Shown here one piece after another: positions 33,304 to 42,891 of a stretch of 64,000 nucleotides of DNA (its first letter is position 1; every line of letters starts with the position of its first letter). The stretch spans positions 682,001 to 746,000 of the forward strand of contig NZ_JAGMTU010000002.1 in assembly GCF_023703415.1 (NCBI RefSeq), in the 5' to 3' direction. Position numbers and translations under genes: made by a program. The stretch is from Microbacterium sp. USTB-Y (GTDB lineage Bacteria > Actinomycetota > Actinomycetes > Actinomycetales > Microbacteriaceae). Under the pieces are notes generated by a model. It saw nothing but the letters and a program-made list of their open reading frames with translations. It ran no database searches and was not told the DNA's origin.

Positions 33304-34260
33304 TCAGTCCGCGCTCGGGGCGCCGTCGCCCAGCTGATCGAGCAGCCAGCGCACCGGCCTCACCTCAGCCGGACCCCCTGCCCCGGCCAGCGCCTCGATC
33401 CGCAAGGACAGTCCGCGATCACTCGTGACGACGAAGACGCGATCCCCCACCGCCACGCGCGCGCGGGCGACGTCGACGATCGCGTCGTCTCCGGATCCCG
33501 GCGCTCGCACGATCTCCACGGCGCATGAAACGTCGGCGCTGTCCTCGGGATCCGCGACGTCGCGCGCCGCCCCTTCCGCGACGAGCACGACGCGCGGATG
33601 CCAGCGCGTCGAATCCAGGGCGACCTGCTCGGCCTCCACACCTCGCCGCGCCCAGGCGTCCAGCCGGTCACGCAGGCGTGCCGTCGCGCCGGCACGATCC
33701 TTCCACCAGCCGTCCGGAACGGATCCGACGACGTTCGCGGCGTCGACGATCACCGCGGGTCGCACCTCCAGCAATCCCCGCAGTTCGGGCCAGGCCTCTG
33801 CGAATCCGGGATGCAGCGGACGGGCATCGACCTCGTCGACGGGCACCCACTCCAGCGCGAGGCTCTCGGGGTCGCTGATCACCGGCTCGAAGGGCACGAC
33901 GACATCGGCAACGACCGTGGTGTAGCTCCAGATGCCCAGATCCAGCACGCTCTCGAACCGCGCGCGCACCGCGCCGTGCGGGACGCCCGCCTCCTCCTGC
34001 GCCTCGCGGATGGCTCCCTCACGGGCGCTCTCGCCGGCGTGCAGCGCGCCACCCGGGAGCGCCCAGGTGCCGCCGTGGTGCGACCACGCGACCCGGTGCT
34101 GCAGCAGCACGCCCCGGGCGGAGTCATAGGCGAGCAGTCCTGCAGCGCCGTACCGCCCCCAGTACCGCTCCCCGGTCGGTGCCACGACCCAGGCGTCGCC
34201 GGAGTCGAGCGGTCCGAACGGGCGCCGCGGCTCACCGGGGGCAGGAGGAACGATCGTCAC
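33304..34260 (-). CDS. Nudix hydrolase fused to a PIN/NYN-like domain
   Basis: A 318-aa protein of two parts. Residues about 35-160 are a Nudix domain with an intact box: GALHAGE, seven residues, then REAQEEAGV. Residues about 168-310 start with AVIVDAANVVGS and end with VFVVTSDRGLSLRIEAL, the acidic motifs of PIN-like/NYN nucleases. The Nudix part would cleave a nucleoside diphosphate derivative or a capped RNA end, and the PIN-like part would cut RNA; the joint substrate is an inference. The start is GTG with AAGGCT 6 nt upstream, the leaderless pattern. It appears monocistronic. Confidence 0.8.
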   Translation of the reverse strand: MTIVPPAPGEPRRPFGPLDSGDAWVVAPTGERYWGRYGAAGLLAYDSARGVLLQHRVAWSHHGGTWALPGGALHAGESAREGAIREAQEEAGVPHGAVRARFESVLDLGIWSYTTVVADVVVPFEPVISDPESLALEWVPVDEVDARPLHPGFAEAWPELRGLLEVRPAVIVDAANVVGSVPDGWWKDRAGATARLRDRLDAWARRGVEAEQVALDSTRWHPRVVLVAEGAARDVADPEDSADVSCAVEIVRAPGSGDDAIVDVARARVAVGDRVFVVTSDRGLSLRIEALAGAGGPAEVRPVRWLLDQLGDGAPSAD

Positions 34261-34266
34261 CCGTCC

Positions 34267-34272
34267 AGCCTT
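34267..34272 (-). promoter_or_regulatory. -10 box, leaderless type, for the Nudix-PIN gene
   Basis: AAGGCT on the minus strand, 6 nt before the GTG at 34260. Confidence 0.4.
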
Positions 34273-34326
34273 TCACACGCCGCCGCGGCACGGCCCTGTA
34301 CGTCGGCGGGTTGCACCCGGTGTTGC

Positions 34327-34332
34327 GAGAAT
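34327..34332 (+). promoter_or_regulatory. -10 box, leaderless type, for the GNAT gene
   Basis: GAGAAT lies 6 nt before the ATG at 34339. Confidence 0.5.
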
Positions 34333-34338
34333 GGCGAC

Positions 34339-34758
34339 ATGAACGACGCCTACGAACTCGACGACGACCCCGCCCGGATCCAGCTCGACACGGTGTGGCA
34401 CTGGCTGTCGACCGAGGCGTACTGGGGCCGCTGGCGCTCCCGCACCGACGTGGAGACGCAGATCGCGAACGCGTGGCGCGTCGTCGGCGTCTATCGCTCC
34501 GACACGGGAGAGCAGGTGGGATTCGCCCGGGCCGTCTCGGACGGCGTGGGCTTCGCCTACCTCGCCGACGTCTACGTGAGCGCCGAGCACCGCGGCCACG
34601 GTCTCGGCAAGCGCCTGATGCGGCTCATGATCGACGACGGCCCCGGCCCCGACATGCGCTGGACGCTGTTCACGAGCGACGCGCACGGCCTCTATCGCCA
34701 GTTCGGGTTCAGCGAGCCCGACCGCACCGCGATGGTGCGCCCGCCCCGCTCCGTCTGA
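34339..34758 (+). CDS. GNAT-family N-acetyltransferase, 139 aa
   Basis: A compact acetyltransferase with the acetyl-CoA loop HRGHGLGKRLM (about residues 83-93) after the strand FAYLADVYVS, and a C-terminal YRQFGF motif typical of the family. The N-terminal stretch with STEAYWGRWR matches a widespread group of small GNATs of unknown substrate. Its last 32 bases are repeated 51 bp further downstream, outside the gene. Confidence 0.85.
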   Translation: MNDAYELDDDPARIQLDTVWHWLSTEAYWGRWRSRTDVETQIANAWRVVGVYRSDTGEQVGFARAVSDGVGFAYLADVYVSAEHRGHGLGKRLMRLMIDDGPGPDMRWTLFTSDAHGLYRQFGFSEPDRTAMVRPPRSV

Positions 34759-34777
34759 CCGGACCGCATGACGACAC

Positions 34778-34809
34778 CCGCGATGGTGCACCCGCCCCGC
34801 CCGGTCTGA
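34778..34809 (+). repeat. Duplicated 3' tail of the GNAT gene
   Basis: These 32 bases match 34727-34758, the end of the GNAT gene including its stop, at 29 of 32 positions. The 51-bp period suggests slippage or recombination that moved the stop codon. Confidence 0.7.
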
Positions 34810-34811
34810 GG

Positions 34812-34887
34812 ACACAGGAACAGCCTGAGCACACCGGAACAGCCCGCGTACACCGGAACGGCCTGAAGATACAGGAACGGCGCCGAC
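34812..34887. repeat. Four tandem 19-bp repeats
   Basis: Units at 34812, 34831, 34850 and 34869 share the core ACAcnGGAACnGcctG. The last unit runs into the stem of the der terminator. Confidence 0.7.
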
Positions 34888-34903
34888 CCGGAGGTCGGCG
34901 CCG
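34878..34903. terminator. Terminator hairpin downstream of der
   Basis: A perfect 10-bp GC-rich stem (34878-34887 with 34894-34903) with a 6-nt loop lies 6 nt beyond the der stop codon and between convergent genes. Confidence 0.8.
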
Positions 34904-34908
34904 TGTCC

Positions 34909-36432
34909 TCAGCGCTGCCGGCGCTCGCGCACCCGCATGTTGATCACGATCGGGGTGCCCTCGAAGTCGTACAGCTCGCGCAGGCGCCGCTGGATGAACC
35001 GGCGGTAGCCCGGATCCAGGAACCCGGTCGTGAACAGCACGAAGGTCGGCGGACGGGTCGACGCCTGCGTGCCGAACAGGATCCTGGGCTGCTTGCCGCC
35101 CCGCAGCGGGTGCGGGTGGGCGGCGACGAGCTCGGTGAGGAACGCGTTGAACTTGCCGGTCGGGATGCGGCGGTCCCAGTTCTCCAGCGCCGTCTCCAGC
35201 GCGGGGACGAGCTTGTCCAGGTGCCGTCCGGTCTTGGCCGAGATGTTCACGCGCGGCGCCCACGCGACATGCGCGAGGTCCTGCTCGATCTCGCGCTCCA
35301 GATACCGGCGGCGGTCCTGGTTCTCCATGTCGTCGTCGAAGAGGCGATCCCACTTGTTGAACGCGAGCACGAGCGCGCGGCCCGACTCGAGCACCAGGTC
35401 GATGATGTTGAGGTCCTGCACGCTGATCGGCTGGCTGACGTCGAGGACGACGACAGCGACCTCCGCCTTCTCCAGCGCGGCCGAGGTGCGCAGCGAGGCG
35501 TAGAAGTCCGCCCCCTGCTGAAGATGCACGCGGCGGCGGATGCCGGCGGTGTCGACGAAGCGCCACATCTTGCCGCCGAGCTCGACGATCTCGTCCACCG
35601 GGTCACGGGTGGTGCCGGCGAGGTCGTTGACGACCACGCGCTCCTCCCCCGCGGCCTTGTTCAGCAGCGACGACTTGCCGACGTTCGGACGGCCGAGGAT
35701 GGCCACCCGGCGCGGTCCGCCGATCTCCGCCTTGGCGACCGCCGAGATCTCCGGGAGCTTCTCCATGATCGCGTCCAGGAGGTCGGCGACACCGCGGCCA
35801 TGGATCGCGGAGACCGGATACGGCTCGCCGAGACCGAGGTTCCACAGCGCCGCAGCCTCGGGCTCCTGCCGGGCGTCGTCGATCTTGTTCGCAACGAGGA
35901 AGACGGGCTTGCCGCTCTTGCGCAGCAGCTTCACGACGTGCTCGTCGGTCGAGGTCGCCCCGACCATCGCGTCGACGACGAACAGCACCACGTCGCTGAG
36001 GTCGATAGCGACCTCGGCCTGCGCGGCGACCGAGCGGTCGATGCCCTTGGCGTCGGGCTCCCAGCCGCCGGTGTCGACCAGCGTGAAGCGCCGGTCCATC
36101 CACTCGGCCTTGTAGGTGACGCGGTCGCGGGTGACGCCGGGGGTGTCCTCGACAACCGCCTCACGGCGGCCCAGGATCCGGTTCACGAGCGCGGACTTGC
36201 CGACGTTCGGGCGACCGACGATCGCCACCACGGGCAGCGCGGGCAGGAATTCGATCCCGTCCTCGCCGGCGACGAGGCCGGCGAGCAGCTCGGCGTCCTC
36301 GTCGTCCAGGTCGTAGTCGTCGAGACCGGCGCGCAGGGTCGCGGCGCGCGACTCGACGAGCTCCTCGTCCATCGCGTCCAGCTTCTCCGCGAGACGGTCT
36401 TCGCCGCCCTCGTATTCTTCTTCGTCAGCCAT
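34909..36432 (-). CDS. der: Ribosome biogenesis GTPase Der (EngA)
   Basis: A 507-aa protein with two tandem G domains, each with the P-loop GRPNVGKS (about residues 73 and 246), and a C-terminal KH-like domain. It is needed for maturation of the 50S subunit. An acidic N-terminal extension of about 65 residues precedes the first G domain, as is usual in actinobacteria. ATG 36432 follows GAGGAG and lies inside the end of cmk (8-nt overlap). It is the last gene of the scpA-scpB-rluB-tyrA-cmk-der operon. Confidence 0.96.
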   Translation of the reverse strand: MADEEEYEGGEDRLAEKLDAMDEELVESRAATLRAGLDDYDLDDEDAELLAGLVAGEDGIEFLPALPVVAIVGRPNVGKSALVNRILGRREAVVEDTPGVTRDRVTYKAEWMDRRFTLVDTGGWEPDAKGIDRSVAAQAEVAIDLSDVVLFVVDAMVGATSTDEHVVKLLRKSGKPVFLVANKIDDARQEPEAAALWNLGLGEPYPVSAIHGRGVADLLDAIMEKLPEISAVAKAEIGGPRRVAILGRPNVGKSSLLNKAAGEERVVVNDLAGTTRDPVDEIVELGGKMWRFVDTAGIRRRVHLQQGADFYASLRTSAALEKAEVAVVVLDVSQPISVQDLNIIDLVLESGRALVLAFNKWDRLFDDDMENQDRRRYLEREIEQDLAHVAWAPRVNISAKTGRHLDKLVPALETALENWDRRIPTGKFNAFLTELVAAHPHPLRGGKQPRILFGTQASTRPPTFVLFTTGFLDPGYRRFIQRRLRELYDFEGTPIVINMRVRERRQR

Positions 36433-37123
36433 GGTCGGCTCCTCGCTGCGCTCCGGGCGCACGTCGCTCGATCACCGCGATCACGGCGTCGATGGTCTCC
36501 TCGAAGTCGAGGTCGGTCGAATCCACGACCTCCACTCCCTCTGCGGCGGTGAGGAAGTCCACCACCGCACTGTCTTTGGCGTCCCGGCGGTGCAGGGCAT
36601 CCGCGACGGCGCCGGCGTCCTCCGTGTCGAGCTCCGCGGCCCGCCGCGCGGCACGCACCTCGGGCGCCGCGGTGAGCAGGATCCGCACCGGGGCGTCCGG
36701 GGCCACCACGGTGGTGATGTCGCGCCCCTCGATCACGACGGCCGGATACGCCGCCTCCCGCGCGATCCGGCGGAACGCGTCGTTCACCTGCACGCGCACG
36801 GCCGGAACCCGGGCCACGCCGCTCACGGCGCTCGAGACGCGCGGCTCGCGGATGGCCTCGGTCACGTCCGTCGCGCCCACGTGCACCACGCGGTCGTCGG
36901 GGTCGAGCCCCTGCGAGAACGGGAAGTCGGCGGCGGCCGCGAGCACGGCGGCCTCGTCGGCGGTGTCGTCGCCGCGGTCCAGCACGTGCCAGGCCAGGGC
37001 GCGGTACGCGGCCCCGGTGTCCAGGAAGCCGTAGCCGAGGCGCCGGGCGACGGCCTTGGACACGCTGGACTTGCCGGAACCGGCGGGGCCGTCGATCGCG
37101 ACGACGAACGGGCTCTCAGTCAT
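36425..37123 (-). CDS. cmk: Cytidylate kinase
   Basis: A 232-aa nucleoside monophosphate kinase with the P-loop GPAGSGKSS (about residues 12-20), the CMP-binding [11 protein letters not shown] segment and the [10 protein letters not shown] motif typical of Cmk. It phosphorylates CMP and dCMP. ATG 37123 overlaps the end of tyrA by 8 nt, and der starts within its last codons. Confidence 0.95.
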   Translation of the reverse strand: MTESPFVVAIDGPAGSGKSSVSKAVARRLGYGFLDTGAAYRALAWHVLDRGDDTADEAAVLAAAADFPFSQGLDPDDRVVHVGATDVTEAIREPRVSSAVSGVARVPAVRVQVNDAFRRIAREAAYPAVVIEGRDITTVVAPDAPVRILLTAAPEVRAARRAAELDTEDAGAVADALHRRDAKDSAVVDFLTAAEGVEVVDSTDLDFEETIDAVIAVIERRAPGAQRGADHG

Positions 37124-38213
37124 CGGGCATGCTCGCAATCCGCCATCCCCTGGCCTCGAGTCCTTCGACCGCGCCGCGGAGCGCGGCGGGGGTCACGCTG
37201 ATCTCGGCCAGGCCGAACTGCGCGCCCGGCGAGTGCTCCAGACGCAGGTCCTCGACGTTCACCTCGAGCTCTCCGAGCTCCCCGAAGAGGCGGCCGAGCT
37301 GGCCCGCGGTGTCGTCGATCATCACGACGAAGGACTCGAAGCGGCGGTTCTGGCCGTGCTTGCCGGGCAGGCGCTCCACGCCCTCGTTGCCGTGCCGGAT
37401 CGCTTCGGCGACCGTGCGCCGGGATCCGGTGCGATCCGGGTCGCGCAGCGCATCGGCGACCTCGGCGAGGTCGGCGGCGAGGGCGTCGAGCACCGACACC
37501 ACCGGGGCGGCGTTCGCGCCGAGGATCTGCACCCACAGCTCGGGCGCGGAGGCGGCGATGCGGGTCGTGTCGCGCACGCCCTGGCCGGCGAGGCGCAGCG
37601 AGCCGTCCTCGGCGTCGGCGAGCCGGGCGGCGAGCAGGCTCGCCACGACCTGGGGCACGTGCGAGGTGAGCGCGACGGCGCGGTCGTGCTCTTCGGGCGT
37701 CATCTCGAGCGGCATCGCCTCGAGGTCGAGGGCCAGCCCCTCGACGAGCGCGAGGTCGGCCGCCCGGGTCTCCTCGTCGCGGCAGACCACCCAGGGGCGG
37801 CCGATGAAGATGTCGGCGCGCGCCGAGATCGCTCCCCCGCGCTCACGGCCGGCGAGCGGGTGGGATCCGATGTAGCGCGTGAGGTCGACGCCGCGTTCGC
37901 GCAGGGCGCGCAGCGGCTCGAGCTTGACGCTCGCGACGTCGGTGACGACGGCCTCGGGGAATCGGGAGAGCTCCGCCTCGATGACGTCGGCCGTCACGTC
38001 CGGCGGCACGGCGACCACGACGAGCGCCGGGGCGTCCTCCGGCTGCGCGGCACGGCCCGCGCCGTAGTCGATCGCGAGGCGCAGCTGCGCCGGCGAGGTG
38101 TCGGCGAGGGCGACGTCGACGCCCTTCGCGGTCAGGGCGTGACCGATGCTGGCGCCGAGAAGTCCCGCTCCGACGATCCGGACGGTGCCGGACAGTCTGC
38201 TCTGGGTGCTCAA
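37116..38213 (-). CDS. tyrA: Prephenate dehydrogenase
   Basis: A 365-aa NAD(P)-dependent dehydrogenase of tyrosine synthesis. The Rossmann motif is [11 protein letters not shown] (about 14-24), the substrate region contains [12 protein letters not shown], and the C-terminal 85 residues ([18 protein letters not shown]...) form an ACT regulatory domain, so feedback by tyrosine is likely. The start is TTG 38213, which overlaps the rluB stop (TTGA) and has AGGAGA 8 nt upstream. Its presence inside the rluB-cmk block departs from the mycobacterial order. Confidence 0.94.
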   Translation of the reverse strand: MSTQSRLSGTVRIVGAGLLGASIGHALTAKGVDVALADTSPAQLRLAIDYGAGRAAQPEDAPALVVVAVPPDVTADVIEAELSRFPEAVVTDVASVKLEPLRALRERGVDLTRYIGSHPLAGRERGGAISARADIFIGRPWVVCRDEETRAADLALVEGLALDLEAMPLEMTPEEHDRAVALTSHVPQVVASLLAARLADAEDGSLRLAGQGVRDTTRIAASAPELWVQILGANAAPVVSVLDALAADLAEVADALRDPDRTGSRRTVAEAIRHGNEGVERLPGKHGQNRRFESFVVMIDDTAGQLGRLFGELGELEVNVEDLRLEHSPGAQFGLAEISVTPAALRGAVEGLEARGWRIASMPDD

Positions 38214-38998
38214 TCGATCTTCTCCTGGCGCGACAGGGTCAGAAGCGCGCCGAGTTCGATTTTAGTCAGTTCGCGGGACTTCCCTGCCGGGAGGGTTCCC
38301 AGGTGCAGCGGGCCGAACTGGCGGCGCACGAGCTCGGTGACCGGATGTCCGACGGCGGCGAGCATCCGGCGCACGATCCGGTTGCGCCCGGAGTGCAGGG
38401 TGAGCTCGACGAGACTGGATCCGGTCCTGCTCGCGGAGCCCGACGACGCATCCAGCAGGCGGGCCTTGTCGGCCGCGATCGGACCGTCCTCGAGCTCGAC
38501 ACCGCGCGTGAGCTTCGCGATCGTCTGCGCGGTCACCACGCCCTCGACCTTGGCGATGTAGACCTTGGTCACCCCGAACGACGGATGCGCGAGCACGTGG
38601 GCGAGGTCTCCGTCGTTCGTGAGGATCAGCAGCCCGCTGGTCTCGGCGTCCAGACGGCCGACGTTGTAGAGGCGCTCCTCGTACTCCTTCGTGAAGCGGC
38701 GCAGATCCGGGCGCCCCTTCTCGTCCTTCATCGAGGAGACCACCCCGGTGGGCTTGTTCAGCATGACGTAGCGCTTGCCGGTGTCCAGCTGCACCGCGGT
38801 GCCGTCCACGTCGACGAGGTCGTTCTCCGGATCGATCCGCCGCCCGAGCTCGGTGACGACGGATCCGTTCACGCGGATCCGTCCCTCGACGATGTACTGC
38901 TCGATCACGCGCCGCGACGCGACGCCCGCGTTCGCGAGCACCTTCTGCAGGCGCACGCCCTCCGGTGCGGCGAACGGGTCCACGGGGGCGGGGGTCAT
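38210..38998 (-). CDS. rluB: 23S rRNA pseudouridine synthase RluB-type
   Basis: A 262-aa RsuA/RluB-family synthase: an N-terminal S4 domain (LQKVLANAGVASRRVIEQYI, then GRIRVNG) and a catalytic domain with the active-site motif GRLDAETSGLLILTNDG. It converts a uridine in 23S rRNA to pseudouridine. It overlaps scpB (ATGA) and tyrA (TTGA). The position directly after scpAB is the classic one in actinobacteria and firmicutes. Confidence 0.93.
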   Translation of the reverse strand: MTPAPVDPFAAPEGVRLQKVLANAGVASRRVIEQYIVEGRIRVNGSVVTELGRRIDPENDLVDVDGTAVQLDTGKRYVMLNKPTGVVSSMKDEKGRPDLRRFTKEYEERLYNVGRLDAETSGLLILTNDGDLAHVLAHPSFGVTKVYIAKVEGVVTAQTIAKLTRGVELEDGPIAADKARLLDASSGSASRTGSSLVELTLHSGRNRIVRRMLAAVGHPVTELVRRQFGPLHLGTLPAGKSRELTKIELGALLTLSRQEKID

Positions 38999-39621
38999 CG
39001 GGCGGTCCTCTCGTCGAAGCCGTCTGCACCGTCGTCGAGCAGCGGGGAGATCGGGGGCAGCTCGTCGAGCGAGTTGATCCCGAGGTTCTGCAGCAGCAGA
39101 TCGGTCGTGCCGTAGTTGATCGCTCCGGTCTCGGAGTCCTGGAAGAGCTCGGTGATGAGGCCGCGCCCGAGCAGGGTGCGCACCACGGAGTCGACGTTCA
39201 CCGCACGGATCGACGCGACCTGGCTGCGGGTCACCGGCTGCTTGTAGGCGATCACGGAGAGGGTCTCGAGCGCGGCCTGCGACAGTCGCGCCGGAGCCTG
39301 TCCGCCGATGAACTCGGCCACCAGGTCGTCGTAGTCCTCGCGCACGTAGAGCCGCCACCCGCCACCGACCTCGCGCAGTTCGAAGCCGCGCCGCGGACCC
39401 TGCCCCCGGCCGTCGTACTCGTCGACGAGGGACTCGATCGCCTGCCGCACCGCCGGCACGGGCGCGCCGACGGCCGCGGCGAGCGAGACGAGGCTGTGCG
39501 GCTCGTCGATGATGAGCAGGATCGCCTCGAGCTTCTCGGTGATCGGCAGCTCCGCGGTCGCGGCGGCTCCCGTCCCGGCGGCGTCGGTCACGTCAGCATC
39601 TGTCACGGTGTCATCGGTCAT
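38995..39621 (-). CDS. scpB: Segregation and condensation protein ScpB
   Basis: A 208-aa kleisin-interacting protein with two winged-helix domains (about 25-105 and 110-185); the segment LETLSVIAYKQPVTRSQVASIRAVNVDSVVRTLL is typical. It binds ScpA and Smc in chromosome condensation. It starts within the end of scpA (11-nt overlap). The first 22 residues are a Thr/Asp/Ala-rich disordered tail. Confidence 0.95.
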   Translation of the reverse strand: MTDDTVTDADVTDAAGTGAAATAELPITEKLEAILLIIDEPHSLVSLAAAVGAPVPAVRQAIESLVDEYDGRGQGPRRGFELREVGGGWRLYVREDYDDLVAEFIGGQAPARLSQAALETLSVIAYKQPVTRSQVASIRAVNVDSVVRTLLGRGLITELFQDSETGAINYGTTDLLLQNLGINSLDELPPISPLLDDGADGFDERTAR

Positions 39622-40480
39622 AGTCGGCTCCCAACGTCGCCAGCATCTCGTCGGTCCAGTGCTCGGCCGACCACCGCAGGGTCAGCTCGCCGAGCGGCTC
39701 CAGTTGCTCGAAGCTCAGCGCCGCGTGCCGGTACAGCTCGAGCACGGACAGGAACCGCGCCACCACGATCCCGGGCTCGGCTGCGCCCGCCACGATCTCC
39801 CGGAAGGTCACGGACTCGGCGCTGCGCAGCAGGGTGACCACGATCGCCGCCTGTTCGCGGATGCTCACGAGCGGCGCGTGCAGGTGGTCCAGGCCGACCG
39901 TGGGGATCTCCTTGGGCGCGAACGCCATGAGGGCGAGCGTCGCGAAATCGGAGGCGCTGAGGGTCCACACCAGTTCGGGGGTGCGCGCGCGGTGCTTCTC
40001 GTCCAGGCGCACCGCCCTCGCGTGCCGCCGGTCCTCGTACTGCAGGCTGCGCGAGAACCAGGCGGAGACCTCCTTGAACGCGCGGTACTGCAGGAGCCTC
40101 GCGAAGAGCAGGTCCCTGGCCTCCAGCAGCGCGACGGATTCGGCGTCCACGAGCTCGCCCTGCGGCAACAGGCCGGCCACCTTCATGTCGAGCAGCGTCG
40201 CGGCGACCACGAGGAACTCGCTGGTCTCGTCGAGGTCCTCGTCCGGGCCGAGCTCGCGCAGGTAGGCGATGAACTCGTCGGTGACCTTGCTCAGCGACAC
40301 CTCGGTGATGTCCATCTCGTGCTTCGAGATGAGGTTCAGCAGCAGGTCGAACGGTCCGTCGAAGTTCGACAGGGACACGCGGAAGCCGACGTCGACGACC
40401 TCCTGAGGAGCATCCTCCTCCGGCGCCGAGGCGTCGGAGGCCTCTCCGGCCGAGGGGTCCTCGCTATGCGACGGCGCCAC
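39611..40480 (-). CDS. scpA: Segregation and condensation protein ScpA (kleisin)
   Basis: A 289-aa kleisin with the N-terminal signature NFDGPFDLLLNLISKHEMDITEVSLSKVTDEF (about residues 39-70) that binds the Smc neck, and a C-terminal winged helix. The start is GTG 40480, 17 nt inside the end of the ParA-like gene; no better start is visible. It forms the condensin complex with ScpB and Smc. Confidence 0.94.
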   Translation of the reverse strand: MAPSHSEDPSAGEASDASAPEEDAPQEVVDVGFRVSLSNFDGPFDLLLNLISKHEMDITEVSLSKVTDEFIAYLRELGPDEDLDETSEFLVVAATLLDMKVAGLLPQGELVDAESVALLEARDLLFARLLQYRAFKEVSAWFSRSLQYEDRRHARAVRLDEKHRARTPELVWTLSASDFATLALMAFAPKEIPTVGLDHLHAPLVSIREQAAIVVTLLRSAESVTFREIVAGAAEPGIVVARFLSVLELYRHAALSFEQLEPLGELTLRWSAEHWTDEMLATLGADYDR

Positions 40481-41327
40481 GGGCGACCAGCTCCCGGGCC
40501 AGTCGCAGGTACGCCTGCGCGGCGGGATGCTCCGGCGCGAACTCGGTGATGGGCACGCCCGACACCGAGGCGTCGGGGAACTTGACGGTGCGGCCGATCA
40601 CGGTCTCCAGCACGTCGTCGCCGAAGGCCTCGACGACGCGCTCCAGCACCTCGCGGGAGTGCAGGGTGCGTGCGTCGTACATCGTCGCGAGCAGGCCGTC
40701 GAGCGTGATCGACGGGTTGAGCCGGTCGCGCACCTTGTCGATGGTCTCGATGAGCAGCGCCACGCCGCGCAGCGCGAAGAACTCGCACTCGAGCGGGATC
40801 AGCACGCCGTGCGCCGCGGTGAGCGCGTTGACGGTGAGCAGGCCGAGCGACGGCTGGCAGTCGATGAGGATGACGTCGTACTCCCCCGCGACCTGGCGCA
40901 GCACCCGGGACAGGATCGTCTCCCGGGCGACCTCGTTCACGAGGTGCACCTCGGCGGCGGAGAGGTCGATGTTCGCCGGAATGAGGTCGAGGCCCTCGAC
41001 GCCCGTGTGCACGATCGCCTCGTGCGCATCGCGCTTGGTGTCCAGCAGCAGGTCGTAGACCGTGGGGATGTCGTGGGTGGGGATGCCGAGACCGGCCGAC
41101 AGTGCTCCCTGCGGGTCGAAGTCGACGGCGAGCACCTTGCGCCCGTACTCGGCGAGCGAGGCGGCGAGGTTGATCGAGGTGGTCGTCTTGCCGACGCCGC
41201 CCTTCTGGTTGCAGAGCGCGATGATGCGCGCAGGGCCATGCGCCTTCAGCGGGGCGGGGATGGGGAATCCCTGGTAGGGACGGCCGGTCGGCCCGATCGG
41301 GGTGTCGTCCTTCGTCTTCTTCGCCAC
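40464..41327 (-). CDS. ParA-like ATPase upstream of scpA (PldP/Rv1708-like)
   Basis: A 287-aa ParA with deviant Walker A QKGGVGKTTT (about residues 41-50), LAVDFDPQGALS, and Walker B ILIDCQPSLG. It starts at GTG 41327 after AGGAGAG. In corynebacteria and mycobacteria a ParA-like gene occupies the same place before scpA; in C. glutamicum this orphan ParA (PldP) affects division-site placement rather than segregation. There is no parB here, which fits such a role. It is the first core gene after the amine catabolism island. Confidence 0.92.
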   Translation of the reverse strand: MAKKTKDDTPIGPTGRPYQGFPIPAPLKAHGPARIIALCNQKGGVGKTTTSINLAASLAEYGRKVLAVDFDPQGALSAGLGIPTHDIPTVYDLLLDTKRDAHEAIVHTGVEGLDLIPANIDLSAAEVHLVNEVARETILSRVLRQVAGEYDVILIDCQPSLGLLTVNALTAAHGVLIPLECEFFALRGVALLIETIDKVRDRLNPSITLDGLLATMYDARTLHSREVLERVVEAFGDDVLETVIGRTVKFPDASVSGVPITEFAPEHPAAQAYLRLARELVARGAVA

Positions 41328-41358
41328 GTCTCTCCTGCTCGGTCGTGCTCGGAAGAGT

Positions 41359-42087
41359 CTAGCCGTGCCCCCGGTCCCGCATGCGCTCCCGCGCCGCGGC
41401 GACCAATCCGTCGAACAGCGCAGGATCGTCGTCGGTCTCGGGGTGCCACTGCACCCCGACCGCGAAGCGGTCCCCCTCCGCCTCCATCGCCTGCAGCACG
41501 CCGTCTGCGTCGTGCGCGACGGCCCGGTAGCCCGGATGCTCGGCGACCGCCTGGTGATGGTGCACGGGAACGGTGAGCTCCGGCGCGACGAGATCGGCGA
41601 CCCGTCCGTCTGCGTCGACGCGCACGTCTGCCGAGCCGTAGGACGTCGGCCCGCCCGCATGCCGGTCGTGGCCGACCACATCCGGCAGATGCTGCACCAG
41701 CGCCCCGCCTGCGGCGACGGCCATGAGCTGCATGCCCCGGCAGATGCCGAGCAGCGGGAGCCGGATCCGCTCCGCCTCCTGCAGCAGCGCGAGCTCCCAG
41801 GCGTCCCGGTCGTCGTACCAGCGCACCGTGTTCGGGTCGGGATCCTGCCCGTACCGGCCGGGGTTGACGTCGGCGCCGCCCGCGATGAGGATGCCGTCCA
41901 GGCGGCCGAGCACGGCCGCGGCCGCACCGGGCGCCTCGATCGGCGGCAGCAGCACCGGGACGCCGCCCGCGCGTTCGATCGATCGCGCGTAGTCGGCCGG
42001 GAGCAGGTCGGCCTCGACCTGCCGCCACGTGCCCCAGTCGGCGGCCTGGCGGTAGGTCGTGATCCCGATGACGGGGGAATCAGTCAA
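41359..42087 (-). CDS. Gamma-glutamyl hydrolase, PuuD-like class I glutamine amidotransferase
   Basis: A 242-aa peptidase C26 enzyme. The nucleophile is Cys116 (GICRGMQ) and the His-Glu pair is in VQWHPE (about residues 213-218). In the Puu pathway PuuD releases GABA from gamma-glutamyl-GABA; here it would release the oxidised amine product and glutamate from a gamma-glutamyl amide. It overlaps the short-chain dehydrogenase by 8 nt and is the last gene of the island operon, 31 bp before the ParA-like gene. Confidence 0.88.
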   Translation of the reverse strand: MTDSPVIGITTYRQAADWGTWRQVEADLLPADYARSIERAGGVPVLLPPIEAPGAAAAVLGRLDGILIAGGADVNPGRYGQDPDPNTVRWYDDRDAWELALLQEAERIRLPLLGICRGMQLMAVAAGGALVQHLPDVVGHDRHAGGPTSYGSADVRVDADGRVADLVAPELTVPVHHHQAVAEHPGYRAVAHDADGVLQAMEAEGDRFAVGVQWHPETDDDPALFDGLVAAARERMRDRGHG

Positions 42088-42859
42088 AGTCGCTCTCCAG
42101 CGGGGTCACGTACGCGTTCGAGAGGCCGCCGTCGACGAGGAAGTCCATCGCGGTGATGAAGCTCGACTCGTCGCTGCCGAGGAAGGCGACCGCGTTCGCG
42201 ATCTCCTCGGGCTCCGCGAAGCGCCCCATCGGCACGTGCACGAGCCGGCGCGCGGCACGCTCCGGGTCCTTCGCGAACAGCTCCTGCAGCAGCGGCGTGT
42301 TCACCGGACCGGGGCAGAGCGCGTTGACGCGGATGCCCTTGCGCGCGAACTGCACGCCGAGCTCGCGGGTCATCGCGAGAACGCCGCCCTTGGAGGCCGT
42401 GTACGAGATCTGCGAGGTCGCCGCACCCATGATCGCGACGAACGAGGCCGTGTTGATGATGGATCCGCTGCCCTGCTCGAGCATGTACGGGAGCACCGCC
42501 TTGCAGCAGTAGTAGACGCTCGTCAGGTTGACGTCCTGCACCAGATTCCACGCCTCGATCCCCGTCTTCAGGATCGAGTCGTCCGAGGCGGGCGAGATCC
42601 CCGCGTTGTTGAAGGCGATGTCGATGCGCCCGTAGGTGTCGTGCGCGACCTTGAAGAGGTTCTCCACCTGCGCCTGGTCGGTCACGTTCACGGTCACGAA
42701 CGTGCCGCCGAGCTCCTCCGCGATGCGGGGACCGTTCGCCTCGTCGAGGTCGCCGATGACGACCTTCGCGCCCTCCGCCACGAACTTCTTCGCCGTCGCC
42801 AGTCCGATACCGCTGCAGCCGCCGGTGATGACGCCGACCTTGCCTTCGAGCTTTCCCAT
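42080..42859 (-). CDS. Short-chain dehydrogenase/reductase of the amine island
   Basis: A 259-aa classical SDR with cofactor motif TGGCSGIG (12-19), NNAG, catalytic Ser in NTASFV and the YxxxK pair (YTASK, about 155-159). An acidic residue after the second strand (IGDLDEA) favours NAD(H). The usual PuuB amine oxidase is missing from this operon, so this enzyme may instead oxidise an alcohol group of the glutamylated substrate to the aldehyde used by the next-door dehydrogenase; that is inference. A weak AAAGG ribosome site precedes ATG 42859. Confidence 0.85.
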   Translation of the reverse strand: MGKLEGKVGVITGGCSGIGLATAKKFVAEGAKVVIGDLDEANGPRIAEELGGTFVTVNVTDQAQVENLFKVAHDTYGRIDIAFNNAGISPASDDSILKTGIEAWNLVQDVNLTSVYYCCKAVLPYMLEQGSGSIINTASFVAIMGAATSQISYTASKGGVLAMTRELGVQFARKGIRVNALCPGPVNTPLLQELFAKDPERAARRLVHVPMGRFAEPEEIANAVAFLGSDESSFITAMDFLVDGGLSNAYVTPLESDFD

Positions 42860-42891
42860 TCCTGTGGTGCCTTTCGCTGTGTGGGGAGGAA

